Source of the DNA: Maribacter sedimenticola | Lineage (GTDB): Bacteria > Bacteroidota > Bacteroidia > Flavobacteriales > Flavobacteriaceae | Length of the DNA stretch: 42,933 nucleotides | NCBI RefSeq assembly: GCF_900188415.1 | Contig: NZ_FZNV01000002.1 | Span: 1 to 42,933 of the forward strand | Direction: 5' to 3' | Shown: positions 26,433-34,467 of the stretch, one piece after another | How positions within the stretch are numbered: the stretch's first letter is position 1 | Layout: the number at the start of each line of letters is the position of its first letter | Made by a program: the position numbers and the translations under genes | The notes under the pieces: generated by a model | Seen by the model: only the letters and a program-made list of their open reading frames with translations | Database searches by the model: none | Told to the model about the DNA's origin: nothing

Positions 26433-28346
26433 ATCAAGGTCAAATTCTTGTCTTAGCAAATCAATGACAGGATTTTTTTCACGTAATTTTTGATATTTTT
26501 CCTCTGGGGTAAAGGCGAATTTTTTAGCGGATGCCTCATTGACCCCGATTTCTAAAGTTATAAAATGATTGTTTAGCTTGGTGCGTAAATATTCCATTAA
26601 CTCAAATTGTTCTCGCTCTATTTCCTTCTTCATGGTTCCGTTAGGAAGTTCTATATGAATAATGAAATTCTCCTTAAGCTTAGGAACATCGGTATGGAGG
26701 TTAGAAGCTAAAATTTTCTGTCCTTTACGATCAATAATCTCTACAAAATCTGCCCAATGTTTGCGTAATTCTTCCTCGGTAAAGGCATTTTTTGGTAAGT
26801 TGTTTTCATCAATTACCACTTCAACCTTGTTCTGTTCATGTAATTTCTTGGCATTTAAGCTAGAAATAGATAAACCGGATACCCGTTTTTTAGGAATATT
26901 GATATTGATTTTCTTGGGAACCAATTCATTGGACTCCGTAGTGCTTTTGTCAATTTTTGTCTCCTCCTGAGCACTTTGCGTACTTTTAAAAAGTACAGGT
27001 TCCTTTACGCTTGTTTCGGGTTGTAAGACAACCTCTTCCTTACCTTCCTGTACTTTTGGCAAATTGGGTTCAGTCTTATGTTCTGCGCCAGCTAGTTGTT
27101 GCGGCTCCTGTTTTGGGTTGTTAGGAGATTGCTGTTGCGTTTCATAGTTGACCTCCTTATCGCTACTTGACGTGACTTTTATTGCTTTATGTTTTTTTGG
27201 CCTTGGAAATTGCTGGTAAAAAGAGGATGGAGCAATAAAATCTATGGTAGTATTATCAAGAGCTACCGATTCAGGATTTTTTTTTTCTCCATCAAAATCG
27301 ATAGAGGCAAGTTTCATTAGGGTAAGTTCCACCAAAAGGCGCTGATTTTTACTGGTCTTGTATTTTAAATCGCAATCATTTGCAATGGTCAAGGCATGCA
27401 ATAAAAAAGCGGGAGCGGTTTTTTTACTTTGTTCCCTGTACAATTGTTGTGCAGCTTCGCCAACCTCTAAAAGGGTAATGGTATCTGGATGCTGGCAAAC
27501 CATCAAATCTCTAAAATGTGATGCTAAACCGGCAATAAAGTGATGTCCGTCAAATCCTAGGGACAAAGTTTTATTAAACAGCAGCAATAGATTTGGGATG
27601 TCATGTTCTAAAATTAAATCGGTAGCTTCAAAGTACGTGTCGTAATCCAAAACATTTAGATTCTCCGTAACCGCTTTACGTGTTAGTTCGCTACCGGAAA
27701 AACTGACAACCCTATCAAAAATTGAAAGCGCGTCGCGCATGGCGCCATCTGCTTTTTGGGCAATGATATGTAAGGCATCTTCCTCAGCATTAATGCCTTG
27801 GCTTTCCGCAATATATTTTAAATATTCAGCGGCATCTTTAACGGTAATTCTCTTGAAATCAAATATTTGACATCTGGAAAGTATCGTTGGTATAATCTTG
27901 TGTTTTTCAGTGGTGGCCAAAATAAATATGGCGTGCTTTGGCGGTTCTTCCAGGGTTTTCAAGAAGGCGTTGAAAGCAGATTGAGACAACATATGTACCT
28001 CATCTATAATATATACTTTATACTTACCTACCTGTGGGGGTATACGTACTTGGTCTATAAGGTTTCTAATATCATCTACCGAGTTATTGGAGGCCGCATC
28101 CAACTCAAAAATATTAAAGGCAAAATCTTCGTCTTCACCTTCGGTACCATCACTGTTAATTTGTTTGGCCAATATTCGTGCGCAAGTGGTCTTACCAACA
28201 CCTCTGGGCCCACAGAACAATAAAGCTTGTGCCAAATGATTCTTATCAATGGCGTTTTGCAATGTATTGGTAATGGCCTGTTGCCCTACAACGTCCTTAA
28301 AGGTTTGAGGTCTGTATTTGCGTGCCGATACAATAAATGGTTCCAA
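26427..28346 (-). CDS. dnaX: DNA polymerase III subunit gamma/tau
   Basis: The clamp-loader ATPase of the replicative polymerase. The 639 residues have an AAA+ core with Walker A GPRGVGKT (46-53), Walker B YIIDEVH (112-118) and sensor region LATTEKHKIIPTILSRCQ. The usual four-Cys zinc module between the P-loop helix and FELDAASNNS is absent; residues 62-76 are a short acidic linker. A Gln/Lys/Pro-rich linker (~385-490) leads to a C-terminal tau-type domain. A run of ten A at residues 354-357 could make a short gamma form. The promoter is at 28372-28379. Confidence 0.97.
   Translation of the reverse strand: MEPFIVSARKYRPQTFKDVVGQQAITNTLQNAIDKNHLAQALLFCGPRGVGKTTCARILAKQINSDGTEGEDEDFAFNIFELDAASNNSVDDIRNLIDQVRIPPQVGKYKVYIIDEVHMLSQSAFNAFLKTLEEPPKHAIFILATTEKHKIIPTILSRCQIFDFKRITVKDAAEYLKYIAESQGINAEEDALHIIAQKADGAMRDALSIFDRVVSFSGSELTRKAVTENLNVLDYDTYFEATDLILEHDIPNLLLLFNKTLSLGFDGHHFIAGLASHFRDLMVCQHPDTITLLEVGEAAQQLYREQSKKTAPAFLLHALTIANDCDLKYKTSKNQRLLVELTLMKLASIDFDGEKKNPESVALDNTTIDFIAPSSFYQQFPRPKKHKAIKVTSSSDKEVNYETQQQSPNNPKQEPQQLAGAEHKTEPNLPKVQEGKEEVVLQPETSVKEPVLFKSTQSAQEETKIDKSTTESNELVPKKININIPKKRVSGLSISSLNAKKLHEQNKVEVVIDENNLPKNAFTEEELRKHWADFVEIIDRKGQKILASNLHTDVPKLKENFIIHIELPNGTMKKEIEREQFELMEYLRTKLNNHFITLEIGVNEASAKKFAFTPEEKYQKLREKNPVIDLLRQEFDLDL
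27277..27286 (-). other. A10 slippery run in dnaX
   Basis: On the coding strand the sequence reads GAA AAA AAA AAT in frame (ten A, residues 354-357). One extra A, or a -1 ribosomal shift, gives Glu-Lys-Lys-Lys-Ser-stop (358 residues). One missing A gives a stop after residue 361. Both products end just after the AAA+/collar region, like gamma subunits in other bacteria. Confidence 0.55.
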
Positions 28347-28371
28347 AAGTATACGATGATTTATGCTATTA

Positions 28372-28379
28372 CAAATATA
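28372..28379 (-). promoter_or_regulatory. dnaX promoter (-7 element)
   Basis: TATATTTG on the minus strand is a full TAnnTTTG match, 26 bases before the dnaX start. No good TTG was found at -33. Confidence 0.5.
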
Positions 28380-28424
28380 AATATAGTGCTTAATTCTAAA
28401 GTGAATTAAGGCTGGAGATCATCC

Positions 28425-28452
28425 TTAGTTATCAACAATTGCAGTACATTTG
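28425..28452 (+). promoter_or_regulatory. rnpB promoter
   Basis: TACATTTG (28445-28452), with TTA at 28425-28427 (17-base spacer). The first paired base of RNase P RNA helix P1 is 28459, seven bases after the final G. This gives an internal ruler for where transcription starts after this element. Confidence 0.6.
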
Positions 28453-28458
28453 CGCAAC

Positions 28459-28776
28459 GCAGGCCACCTTATCGCGGATTATCCCCATTAATTTGGGATA
28501 AAACGAGGAAAGTCCGGACACCATAGTGCAGTATAGCGGGTAACGCCCGCCCACTGAAAAGTGAGGACAAGTGCAACAGAAAGCAAGTACAGTTAGGCTG
28601 TAGTGAAACCAGGTAAACTCTATACGGTGAAACGTCATGTAAATCGATGCTTGAGGGCTGCACGCCCAAGTCGAAGGGTAGGCGGTTAGAACCTTGGGGC
28701 AACCCAAGGTCTAGATAAATGATAAGGCAATTCTGAATTTGGTTTCAGAACGAACAGAATCCGGCTTATGGCCTGC
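28459..28776 (+). ncRNA. rnpB: RNase P RNA, bacterial class A
   Basis: This is the catalytic RNA that cleaves tRNA 5' leaders. The universal core GAGGAAAGTCCGGACACCAT lies at 28504-28523, with ACAGAA (28576-28581) and AACCAGGTAAACTC downstream, and the 3' conserved ACAGAATCCGGCTTA ends at 28768. GCAGGCC (28459-28465) pairs with GGCCTGC (28770-28776) as helix P1, giving about 318 bases. A T7 tract follows directly, providing termination. It lies between the divergent dnaX and the convergent rsmD. Confidence 0.96.
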
Positions 28777-28868
28777 TTTTTTTATGGAATCAACAAAGTT
28801 TCAGTTTTTCAGCTGGCCCTATTGAAAAAGGAAATAACTTGTGAATAGGGTTGTCGCAATGAGCGTAT

Positions 28869-29408
28869 CTATTGTTCTTTAAAAAAGCTAAAAACACTAC
28901 CACCATATTTTCGAGAATTACTATAATGGGGCAAATGGTCCAAACTGGTACGTTTGGAATGTTCAATGATTAAAACGCCACCCTCCAATAAAAGGTTATT
29001 TTCAAATACCAATTGCGGAATTTTTTCAAAATCGGCCAAATCCATATCGTAAAAGGGGTCACAGAAAATTATATCGAACTGCTCGGTATTACGTTGAAGA
29101 AAAGCAAAAACATCGCTTTTAAATGTCCTAATGTTCATCTCCAACATGTCAACGGTTTTTTCTATAAAGTCTATGCAACCTGCATGTGCATCTATAGCGA
29201 GGATATCTTCAACGCCCCTTGATGAAAACTCATAGCTTATATTACCTGTCCCTGCAAATAGGTCCAACACCTTAAGGTCTGGAAAATAATAGGAATTATG
29301 TAAAATGTTGAACAGGCTTTCTTTGGCCATATCCTTTGTAGGTCTTACCGGTAACTTTTTTGGGGCGATCAAATTTCGCCCTTTATGTTTTCCTGAGATG
29401 ATGCGCAT
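28869..29408 (-). CDS. rsmD: 16S rRNA (guanine966-N2)-methyltransferase
   Basis: 179 residues of the RsmD family. It opens MRIISGKHKGRNL, followed by RPTKDMAKESLFNIL, the SAM motif DLFAGTGNISYEF, and catalytic motif IV written DPFYD in place of the usual DPPY. It methylates G966 in 16S rRNA during 30S assembly. It overlaps the DUF3822 gene by one base (TAATG). Confidence 0.95.
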   Translation of the reverse strand: MRIISGKHKGRNLIAPKKLPVRPTKDMAKESLFNILHNSYYFPDLKVLDLFAGTGNISYEFSSRGVEDILAIDAHAGCIDFIEKTVDMLEMNIRTFKSDVFAFLQRNTEQFDIIFCDPFYDMDLADFEKIPQLVFENNLLLEGGVLIIEHSKRTSLDHLPHYSNSRKYGGSVFSFFKEQ

Positions 29409-30244
29409 TATAAGGTATTGATAAGAGTGAAGTCCATTGTAGATGTAAATGGGCTCTCCATATTTATAGATGATGGTATAGTTGGCGTAAAGATGCTTAA
29501 ATGTTTAATATAGGTATGGCAAAGTTGAAAAATTGGGTCATCTTGGTCAATTGTTCCAAAAACCTTGACATTGGTAGTTTTGGGGTCTAGATTTAATTGT
29601 TCCAGTACAAAAAGCACATAATAAATAAAATCTTCTTTTGTGGAATAGGTAAAGCTGTTATAAAGAATCAGCTTACGTTGGTTCAGTATGGTAACATCCA
29701 TCTGTACTTCTTTGACATGAATATAGCAAACGGGCTCTTGGTCTTGGTTAAGATTGTTCATTAAGGATTGTAAAAGAACGGTACTGTTGTGCATATAGGT
29801 AAATTCGCCAAATAGATCATAAATGTAGTTATTGACATTCATGTAAGGAACGTAAACAATGATAAGGTCTTGGTTTTCAACTTCATCATATGCAAGAACG
29901 TCATTGGCCAATACCTTGGTGTTAAATTTTAAATATTCCAATAGGTTATCTTCGTTGAACAGTGATTTGGGTACCAAGCCAAACAGCGTATTTCTATGTA
30001 CTGTTATCACTTCATCGAACGCCATTTGCTCTAAATTGTGTTTTTTAAAAAGCTTCACCAATTCTGCCTGTAGGGTCATAGGGTTCATCTCTTCAGAAAA
30101 CACGACGGCATCGGAAATTATTAAATGCTGCGTAACAGTGTCTGCCACACAAAAAGAAAGTCCATTCAAGCTAACCTGAATGGACAATTTCTTAAAATGT
30201 TTATCCGCGATGTCTGTACGGTTATTGATCGTTTTTCTTGTCAT
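29408..30244 (-). CDS. DUF3822 family protein
   Basis: 278 residues, soluble, no signal peptide. It has the features of DUF3822, which is restricted to Bacteroidota and resembles the actin-like ATPase fold: KKLSIQVSLNGLSFCV near the N-terminus, LFGLVPKSLFNEDNLLEYLKFN, and YIYDLFGEFTYMHNSTVLLQ. The function is unknown. It is coupled to rsmD by a one-base overlap and to the upstream gene by a 23-base overlap. Confidence 0.88.
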   Translation of the reverse strand: MTRKTINNRTDIADKHFKKLSIQVSLNGLSFCVADTVTQHLIISDAVVFSEEMNPMTLQAELVKLFKKHNLEQMAFDEVITVHRNTLFGLVPKSLFNEDNLLEYLKFNTKVLANDVLAYDEVENQDLIIVYVPYMNVNNYIYDLFGEFTYMHNSTVLLQSLMNNLNQDQEPVCYIHVKEVQMDVTILNQRKLILYNSFTYSTKEDFIYYVLFVLEQLNLDPKTTNVKVFGTIDQDDPIFQLCHTYIKHLSIFTPTIPSSINMESPFTSTMDFTLINTL

Positions 30245-30872
30245 AAACAGGAGGCCAGTTTCCGCTCGTACTTACTTCTTCCATTGATCCAACTTTAATA
30301 GATGGTCCGTTTACCTCTTCAACACTAATTGCGGCTTTTTCACGAGTCAAAAGATCTTTTGGTTGATCATAAAGAATTACGTCTTTGTCAACCTTAGCTT
30401 CAAATACAGGAGCTTTGTATCCACTCTTTTCAACGTAGCCAGCTTTCATTTCAAACTTTTCACCGTTTGGTGCCGTTGGTACATCCATTAAGCTCTTATA
30501 TCTATTATCGGTCTTAAAAAGAGAATCTTTAACGGATACAAAACCTAAGGTGTCGATTATTTTTACTTCTTTAAGTAAGTCAATTTGATAAGTTTTATCA
30601 AATTCCATAAAGGAAGAATCTCTCTGCTGTGTAATTATATATTTACCGGTATCGATAAAACGGATAAGACTATTAAAGTCATTCGCATATTTACCATTAA
30701 CGGTTTTGTACGCTTCTTGAGAATTTCTAATATCTTTTAATTTAGCTACTACCTGGGCATAACGTTCTTGTTTTACCTCCTTAAACTTAATTGGTCCAGT
30801 AATGGAGTTATAAATTAGGTATCCTAAAGCGATACACCCAACCCAAAGTACAATCTGTATAATGGTCTTCAT
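30222..30872 (-). CDS. Membrane-anchored protein of unknown function
   Basis: 216 residues with one N-terminal membrane helix (~4-24, IIQIVLWVGCIALGYLIYN) and a periplasmic part rich in Lys and Asp. QERYAQVVAKLKDIRNSQEAYKTVNGKYA, split here by function, reads like the helix and sampling region of a pseudopilin-like or tail-anchored assembly protein; this similarity is only suggestive. It is the first gene of the operon leading to DUF3822 and rsmD and is often found in this order in Flavobacteriia. No catalytic motif is visible. Confidence 0.75.
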   Translation of the reverse strand: MKTIIQIVLWVGCIALGYLIYNSITGPIKFKEVKQERYAQVVAKLKDIRNSQEAYKTVNGKYANDFNSLIRFIDTGKYIITQQRDSSFMEFDKTYQIDLLKEVKIIDTLGFVSVKDSLFKTDNRYKSLMDVPTAPNGEKFEMKAGYVEKSGYKAPVFEAKVDKDVILYDQPKDLLTREKAAISVEEVNGPSIKVGSMEEVSTSGNWPPVYDKKNDQ

Positions 30873-30905
30873 TTCGTATATGTTAATTTAATTTAGTGGT
30901 CTTCA

Positions 30906-30913
30906 CAAATCTA
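30906..30913 (-). promoter_or_regulatory. Promoter (-7) for the 30222-30872 / DUF3822 / rsmD operon
   Basis: TAGATTTG on the minus strand is a full match, 34 bases before the start codon. The -33 region has no clear TTG. It is divergent from the helicase promoter. Confidence 0.5.
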
Positions 30914-30938
30914 CAATTTTTTTTTAATGGTAAAAGTT

Positions 30939-30966
30939 TTTGGCCTAAAAATCATCTTTATCTTTG
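30939..30966 (+). promoter_or_regulatory. Helicase promoter giving an apparently leaderless mRNA
   Basis: TTTG (30939-30942), 16 bases, then TATCTTTG (30959-30966), a strong consensus pair. The helicase ATG begins 8 bases after the last G, where transcription is expected to start. Confidence 0.6.
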
Positions 30967-30973
30967 ATGGCTC

Positions 30974-32407
30974 ATGAAACCAATAACTCCCGCATCTTTC
31001 TATAGTATCCTGGAATCTAAATTTCCGCATACACCAACTGCCACACAATCAGTGGCTTTGCAAAAATTGGCAGCATTTACGCTCTCCGACGAAAAGAATG
31101 AAGTTTTTTTGTTAAAGGGGTATGCAGGTACTGGTAAAACCACTTTGATCGGTACTTTAGTAAATAGTTTATGGAAAGTACAGAAGAAAGCGGTGCTAAT
31201 GGCACCCACGGGTAGGGCCGCAAAAGTGATGTCCAATTATTCACAGACACAGTCCTATACAATTCATAGAAAAATTTATTTTCCTAAAAAGCAAGGTGGG
31301 GGCGGAGTGCAATTTGTATTGGCCCCAAATAAACATAGGGACACATTGTTTATCGTTGATGAGGCATCAATGATACCTGATGTTGCGGCAGATTCCAAGC
31401 TTTTTGAGAACGGTTCCCTTTTAGATGATCTTATGATGTACGTTTATTCCGGTCATAAGTGCAAGCTGTTGCTTATAGGAGATACGGCACAATTACCACC
31501 GGTGCATTTGGTGCTGAGTCCCGCTTTGGATGCCGATAAGATTTCCATGGCCTATAACAAAGAGGTCGTTAGATTGGAGTTGAATGAAGTGGTAAGACAG
31601 GCTGGGGATTCCGGTATTTTGGCCAACGCAACTTTATTAAGGGAACAATTGCAGGGAGATTTTTTTGATGACTTTAAATTTGATGTACACCCCTTTACGG
31701 ATATTGTAAGGTTAATAGATGGCAATGAAATCCAAGAAGCTATAGATAGTTCTTATTCTGAAAACGGTAAGGAAGAGACTGCGTTCATTGTGCGTTCCAA
31801 TAAGCGCGCCAATTTATACAACCAGAACATACGTGAACGTATTCTGTTCTTGGAAAATGATTTGGCAGTGGGAGATTTTATGATGGTGGTCAAAAATAAT
31901 TACTATTGGTTAAAGCCAAATTCAGAGGCCGGTTTTATTGCCAATGGCGATATAATTGAAGTATTGGAAATTTATACTATAAAGGAGATTTATACTTTTA
32001 AATTTGCCGAGGTCAAGGTAAAAATGGTGGATTATCCCAACATGGCACCTTTTGAAACGGTACTGCTTTTAGATACCATTACGGCAGAATCTCCCTCTTT
32101 AAGTTATGAGGACGGAAATAGGCTATACCAAGAGGTAATGAAGGACTATGCGCACGAATCCTCCAAGTATAAAAAATTTTTAGGGGTAAAGAACAATAAA
32201 TATTTTAATGGACTACAGGTAAAGTTTTCCTATGCAATAACTTGTCATAAATCTCAAGGCGGCCAATGGAACACTGTTTTTGTAGAACAGCCCTATTTGC
32301 CAAATGGTATGGACAAAGAATATTTAAGGTGGTTGTATACCGCGGTAACAAGGGCAAAGCATAAATTATATCTTATAGGTTTTAAAGATGATTTTTTTGT
32401 TGATTAA
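30974..32407 (+). CDS. ATP-dependent RecD-like DNA helicase
   Basis: 477 residues of superfamily 1B. Walker A GYAGTGKTT lies at 49-57, Walker B is FIVDEASMI, and motif III is LLIGDTAQLPPV. Motif V/VI features are AITCHKSQGGQW and LYTAVTRAKHKLYLIG. It lacks the RecBCD-binding regions and long N-terminus of RecD2, so it is a compact RecD-like or Pif1-like 5'-3' helicase probably involved in repair or recombination. The start is fixed because the next Met (in VLMAPTG) lies after the P-loop. Confidence 0.92.
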   Translation: MKPITPASFYSILESKFPHTPTATQSVALQKLAAFTLSDEKNEVFLLKGYAGTGKTTLIGTLVNSLWKVQKKAVLMAPTGRAAKVMSNYSQTQSYTIHRKIYFPKKQGGGGVQFVLAPNKHRDTLFIVDEASMIPDVAADSKLFENGSLLDDLMMYVYSGHKCKLLLIGDTAQLPPVHLVLSPALDADKISMAYNKEVVRLELNEVVRQAGDSGILANATLLREQLQGDFFDDFKFDVHPFTDIVRLIDGNEIQEAIDSSYSENGKEETAFIVRSNKRANLYNQNIRERILFLENDLAVGDFMMVVKNNYYWLKPNSEAGFIANGDIIEVLEIYTIKEIYTFKFAEVKVKMVDYPNMAPFETVLLLDTITAESPSLSYEDGNRLYQEVMKDYAHESSKYKKFLGVKNNKYFNGLQVKFSYAITCHKSQGGQWNTVFVEQPYLPNGMDKEYLRWLYTAVTRAKHKLYLIGFKDDFFVD

Positions 32408-32466
32408 TAAAAGTTTATTTTAGTGATTATGGTAAGTTTACTGTTGCCCACAATTAAAAAAGGAAA

Positions 32467-33036
32467 ATGACATCGGAAACTATTTTAAGTATATTTTTAG
32501 GGGTTGGCCTGGCGGCATCGGTTGGTTTTAGGGTCTTTTTACCTTTGTTCGCTTTAAGTTTGGCTTCTTTTTTTGGTGTTTGGGAATTGAACGATAATTG
32601 GGAATGGATTGGAAGTTTAGTAGCCGTTATGACGTTAGGGAGTGCTACTTTATTGGAGATTTTCGCATATTTCATACCGTGGTTCGATAATTTATTGGAC
32701 AGTATAGCGGTACCCTTGGCCGCCATAGCAGGTACTGCGGTCATGGTTTCAACAGTGGCGGACTTGGACCCTGTCATTACGTGGTCCTTGGCAATAATAG
32801 CAGGCGGCGGTACAGCAACGGCAATTAAATCTGCCGGGGCAACGGGCCGGTTGGCATCTTCGGTCACCACGGGTGGTGTTGCAAACCCGGTATTGGCAAC
32901 GGTTGAGACCGGTACGGCCGTAGTAGTTTCCGCAGCATCTATATTTGCACCTATTTTGGCCGCAGTTTTGGTCATTATAATCTTGGTCATCATATTTAGG
33001 ATCTATAGAAGTATTAGACCAAGGACAAAATCATAA
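32467..33036 (+). CDS. DUF4126 membrane protein
   Basis: 189 residues, strongly hydrophobic, with several membrane helices and Gly/Ala/Thr-rich loops. The opening LGVGLAASVGFRVFLPLFAL, the GDWE-like WEWIGSLVAVMTLGSATLLE region and the AGGGTATAIKSAGATGR repeat are typical of DUF4126. The function is unknown. It is read in the same direction as the helicase before it and kdsB after it (11 bases). Confidence 0.85.
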   Translation: MTSETILSIFLGVGLAASVGFRVFLPLFALSLASFFGVWELNDNWEWIGSLVAVMTLGSATLLEIFAYFIPWFDNLLDSIAVPLAAIAGTAVMVSTVADLDPVITWSLAIIAGGGTATAIKSAGATGRLASSVTTGGVANPVLATVETGTAVVVSAASIFAPILAAVLVIIILVIIFRIYRSIRPRTKS

Positions 33037-33047
33037 AATCATAAGAA

Positions 33048-33776
33048 TTGAAGATAATAGCAATGATTCCTGCCCGGTATGCGGCATCTAGGTTTCCGGC
33101 AAAATTAATGCAGGATTTGGCCGGTAAGCCCGTTATCGTAAGAACATATGAAGCGGCAGTAAAGACCAAGTTGTTTGATGATGTGTATGTAGTTACAGAT
33201 AATGATCTTATTTATGATACCATTATCAAGGAAGGTGGGCTGGCCATAATGAGCAAGAAAGAACATGATTGTGGTAGTGACCGCATTGCCGAAGCGGTAA
33301 TGCAGATGGACGTGGATATTATTGTCAACGTGCAAGGAGATGAACCCTTTACCGATAGGGAAAGCTTAGAAGGGGTAATGAAAGTTTTTCAAGCGGATAT
33401 CCATAAGGAAATAGATTTGGCTTCGTTAATGGTAAGGATAACCGATGAAGAGGAAATCAATAATCCAAATACGGTTAAGGTCATTGTGGACAACAGAAAT
33501 TTTGCACTCTACTTTTCCAGGTCGCCCATTCCTTATCCAAGGGCTAAAAATGATCATACGGTATATTATAAACACAAAGGCATCTATGCATTTAGAAAAA
33601 GTGCATTGATGGATTTTCAGCGATTACCCATGTTACCTTTAGAAGCCACGGAAAAAATAGAGGCAATCAGGTATTTGGAATACGGCAAGAAAATTAAAAT
33701 GGTGGAGACCAATGTACAAGGTATAGAGATAGATACGCCAGACGATTTAAAGAAAGCGCAAGCAGCATGGAAATAA
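33048..33776 (+). CDS. kdsB: 3-deoxy-manno-octulosonate cytidylyltransferase
   Basis: It activates Kdo (or 8-amino-Kdo) with CTP for lipopolysaccharide assembly. The 242 residues begin at TTG 33048, giving [19 protein letters not shown], which preserves the first strand and nucleotide loop. The first ATG (33063) would remove the first five residues of that strand. [18 protein letters not shown] and the [10 protein letters not shown] segment are typical KdsB motifs. It overlaps the HAD gene by 10 bases. Confidence 0.95.
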   Translation: MKIIAMIPARYAASRFPAKLMQDLAGKPVIVRTYEAAVKTKLFDDVYVVTDNDLIYDTIIKEGGLAIMSKKEHDCGSDRIAEAVMQMDVDIIVNVQGDEPFTDRESLEGVMKVFQADIHKEIDLASLMVRITDEEEINNPNTVKVIVDNRNFALYFSRSPIPYPRAKNDHTVYYKHKGIYAFRKSALMDFQRLPMLPLEATEKIEAIRYLEYGKKIKMVETNVQGIEIDTPDDLKKAQAAWK

Positions 33777-34465
33777 ATTTTGAAGGAGTACGCGTTATTG
33801 GTTTTGATGCCGATGATACCTTATGGGTCAACGAAACCTATTTTAGGGATGCGGAAGAAAAATTCACATCACTATTGGAAAAGTATGAGACCAAAAATAA
33901 GATAGACCAAGAACTATTTAGCACGGAAATACGAAACCTAGATTTATACGGCTATGGTATAAAAGGGTTTGTGCTGTCCATGATAGAATGCGCCTTGGAA
34001 CTTTCAAACAATCAAGTATCCCAAAAAACAATTTTGGAATGCTTGAACCTAGGTAAGGAGATGATATCCAGGCCGGTAGAATTACTAAATGGCGTAACTG
34101 AGGTTTTAGAGCAATTAAAGGACAAGTATAGGTTAATAGTTTTGACCAAAGGCGATTTGTTGGATCAAGAGCGAAAAATTGAACGGTCTGGATTATCGCA
34201 ATATTTTCATCATGTAGAGGTTTTGAGCGATAAAAAGGAAAAGAATTATAGAGATCTTTTGGATCATCTACAAATATCGCCAAGTGAATTTTTAATGATA
34301 GGAAATTCCTTAAAGTCAGATGTATTGCCCTTGGTAGGTATTGGTGCCAGAGCCGTGCATGTACCCTTTCATACTACTTGGCAGCATGAAGAAGTTTTGG
34401 AACCAGTGGAGAATAATGGATATATAACCATTTCTACCTTGACCGATATTCTGGAATACGTATAA
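33767..34465 (+). CDS. HAD-superfamily hydrolase
   Basis: 232 residues. Motif I is GFDADDTLW, with nucleophile Asp14 and acid/base Asp16; motif II is LTKGD; Lys and motif IV follow in [11 protein letters not shown] helical cap lies at ~20-95, as in the YjjG/HAD-IA group. It is not KdsC (different length and cap). Overlap with kdsB and 2-base spacing to the kdnB-like gene place it in a Kdo-related operon, but its substrate is unknown. Confidence 0.88.
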   Translation: MEINFEGVRVIGFDADDTLWVNETYFRDAEEKFTSLLEKYETKNKIDQELFSTEIRNLDLYGYGIKGFVLSMIECALELSNNQVSQKTILECLNLGKEMISRPVELLNGVTEVLEQLKDKYRLIVLTKGDLLDQERKIERSGLSQYFHHVEVLSDKKEKNYRDLLDHLQISPSEFLMIGNSLKSDVLPLVGIGARAVHVPFHTTWQHEEVLEPVENNGYITISTLTDILEYV

Positions 34466-34467
34466 TA

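Noticed and set aside
28432..28707. Open frames across the RNase P RNA
   Set aside because: The RNA has universal core motifs and a closed P1 helix; the frames are chance.
28817..28850. Inverted repeat CCCTATT/AATAGGG as a terminator of rsmD
   Set aside because: The loop is 20 bases and there is no T-run on the minus strand.
32454..32993. 179-codon minus-strand frame
   Set aside because: It is the antisense of DUF4126, rich in Ala/Thr/Lys without any family pattern.
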